Shown here piece by piece: positions 63,375-64,000 of a stretch of 64,000 nucleotides of DNA. Source of the stretch: Thalassovita gelatinovora (GTDB lineage: Bacteria > Pseudomonadota > Alphaproteobacteria > Rhodobacterales > Rhodobacteraceae). The position numbers and the translations under genes are program-made. The stretch spans positions 625,001-689,000 of the forward strand of contig NZ_CYSA01000015.1 of assembly GCF_001458355.1 (NCBI RefSeq), given 5' to 3'. The stretch's first letter is position 1, and the number at the start of each line of letters is the position of its first letter. Below the pieces are notes generated by a model. It saw only the letters and a program-made list of their open reading frames with translations. It did no database searches and had not been told where the DNA came from.

Positions 63375-64000
63375 TCAGTCACCGACCTTACACGCGGCCA
63401 AAATGGCCATATTCAACACATCGCTGGCAGTCGACCCCGTCGAACAGATCTGAATCGACTTATCGACACCTGAAAGGATCGGACCCACAACTGTCGCGCC
63501 GGCCATTTCCTGCATCAGCTTGACCGAGATAGACGCCGAATGCCGCGCCGGAACCACCAGGATATTGGCTGGCCCGGTCAGGCGTTGAAACGGGTAGGCT
63601 TCGGCAGCCTTTGCGTTCAATGCCACATCAACGGTCATTTCGCCTTCGAATTCGAAATCCACGCCGCGTTTTTCCAAAACGGCCGGGGCCAGATGCATTT
63701 TTTCAGCCCGTTCAGACACCGGATAACCGAAGGTCGAAAAGCTGACAAAGGCCACCCGTGGTTCCAATCCCAGATGGCGCGCCACATCGGCAGACCGTTC
63801 CGCGATGGTCGCCAGATCTTCTTCATTCGGCCATTCATGCACCAAAGTATCCGAAATCAGAACGATTTTGCCCTTGTTTAACAGCGCCGTCACCCCAACC
63901 GCACCGTGATGCGCATCGGCGTCGAAAACATGGTTGATCAGTTCCAGAACATGCGCCGATTTCCGCGTCGCCCCGGTAATCAAGCCATCGCCATGACCAT
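63375..64000 (-). CDS. NADP-dependent malic enzyme, C-terminal part (runs off window)
   Basis: The open frame runs off the window edge; 208 C-terminal residues are visible. They match the phosphotransacetylase-like domain at the end of large (MaeB-type) malic enzymes: GHGDGLITGATRKSAHVLELINHVFD-like start, LNKGKIVLISDTLVHEWPNEEDLATIAERSADVARHLGLEP, AFVSFSTFGYP, FEFEGEMTVDVALN and LTGPANILVVPARHSASISVKLMQEMAGATVVGPILSGVDKSIQI. The TTG at 63983 is not the start. A stand-alone phosphate acetyltransferase is the alternative; the ending ASDVLNMAILAACKV is typical of malic enzymes. The protein converts malate to pyruvate. Confidence 0.85.
   Translation of the reverse strand, partial: GHGDGLITGATRKSAHVLELINHVFDADAHHGAVGVTALLNKGKIVLISDTLVHEWPNEEDLATIAERSADVARHLGLEPRVAFVSFSTFGYPVSERAEKMHLAPAVLEKRGVDFEFEGEMTVDVALNAKAAEAYPFQRLTGPANILVVPARHSASISVKLMQEMAGATVVGPILSGVDKSIQICSTGSTASDVLNMAILAACKVGD

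Noticed and set aside
1-64000. CRISPR arrays, rRNA, tRNA, prophage or complete insertion sequences
   Set aside because: No regularly spaced repeats, no rRNA or tRNA-like sequence, and no transposase or integrase reading frame were found on either strand.

Overview
The window looks like the chromosome of an alphaproteobacterium, most likely a marine Rhodobacteraceae (Roseobacter-group) species. The reasons are gene order and family type: lptC-lptA-lptB-hpf-ptsN, dnaK-dnaJ, rimP-nusA-ylxR-infB, ferrochelatase next to a tiny exported protein, a GT14-type glycosyltransferase with a long C-terminal extension, and GC near 60 percent in the core genes. I see no rRNA, tRNA, CRISPR array, phage or complete insertion sequence. 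The first ~0.8 kb is clearly AT-richer (about 41 percent GC by hand count over bases 1-120) and holds decayed genes, so it is probably the edge of an acquired segment.

Layout. Bases 1-2,600: a truncated membrane protein, a toxin-like C-terminal remnant, an exported unknown protein, an exported protein interrupted by an in-frame TGA, and a small DUF3592-like membrane protein that runs antisense into the next gene. Bases 2,600-7,000: a GlcG-like protein and malate synthase G, divergent from an IclR regulator and a crotonase with unusual active-site residues (glyoxylate/C2 metabolism). Bases 7,200-8,600: an orphan LuxR-type response regulator, then an ~800-base gap with a strong long-range stem that may be a small RNA. 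Bases 8,600-12,420: ribonuclease D, LPS-transport genes lptC/A/B, ribosome hibernation factor and the nitrogen PTS EIIA protein.

Bases 12,420-22,030 hold the most distinctive block: a protein with two sulfotransferase halves, four glycosyltransferases of three or four families, GalU (UDP-glucose), CysQ (which removes PAP, the by-product of sulfotransferases) and a polysaccharide-type ABC-2 permease. Together they suggest synthesis and export of a sulfated surface glycan; this is inference from gene content.

Bases 22,100-35,100: AlkB, DnaK-DnaJ with a heat-shock-like promoter, RadC, two envelope proteins of uncertain role, SecA, an exported parvulin, ArgJ and MutT. Bases 35,300-40,900: a 45-residue conserved-looking protein, then the rimP-nusA-ylxR-infB operon on the minus strand, preceded by a terminator-like hairpin 13 bases before the rimP start. 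Bases 41,100-47,600: proline iminopeptidase, UbiG, a comF-grxC-nitrilase-marR run, a methyltransferase-like protein lacking the usual SAM loop, and ferrochelatase. Bases 47,700-52,800: two L,D-transpeptidase-type proteins around a CAP-domain lipoprotein, an Fe-S RNA methyltransferase and an ABC exporter. Bases 52,860-57,840: a tightly coupled hsp33-nudix-cca operon, a second Nudix protein, a receiver-PP2C phosphatase and a divergent Hpt protein. Bases 57,860-64,000: threonine dehydratase, argininosuccinate synthase, an SCP2 protein, a sulfotransferase-like protein, an exported MsrA, a ribokinase-type sugar kinase and the C-terminal end of a malic enzyme.

Most of the window is ordinary housekeeping DNA. 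The observations most worth following are the sulfated-glycan block with its tandem sulfotransferase, the decayed toxin/immunity-like pair at the left edge, the structured intergenic region near 8.1 kb, the crotonase lacking both catalytic glutamates, and the terminator in the rimP leader.
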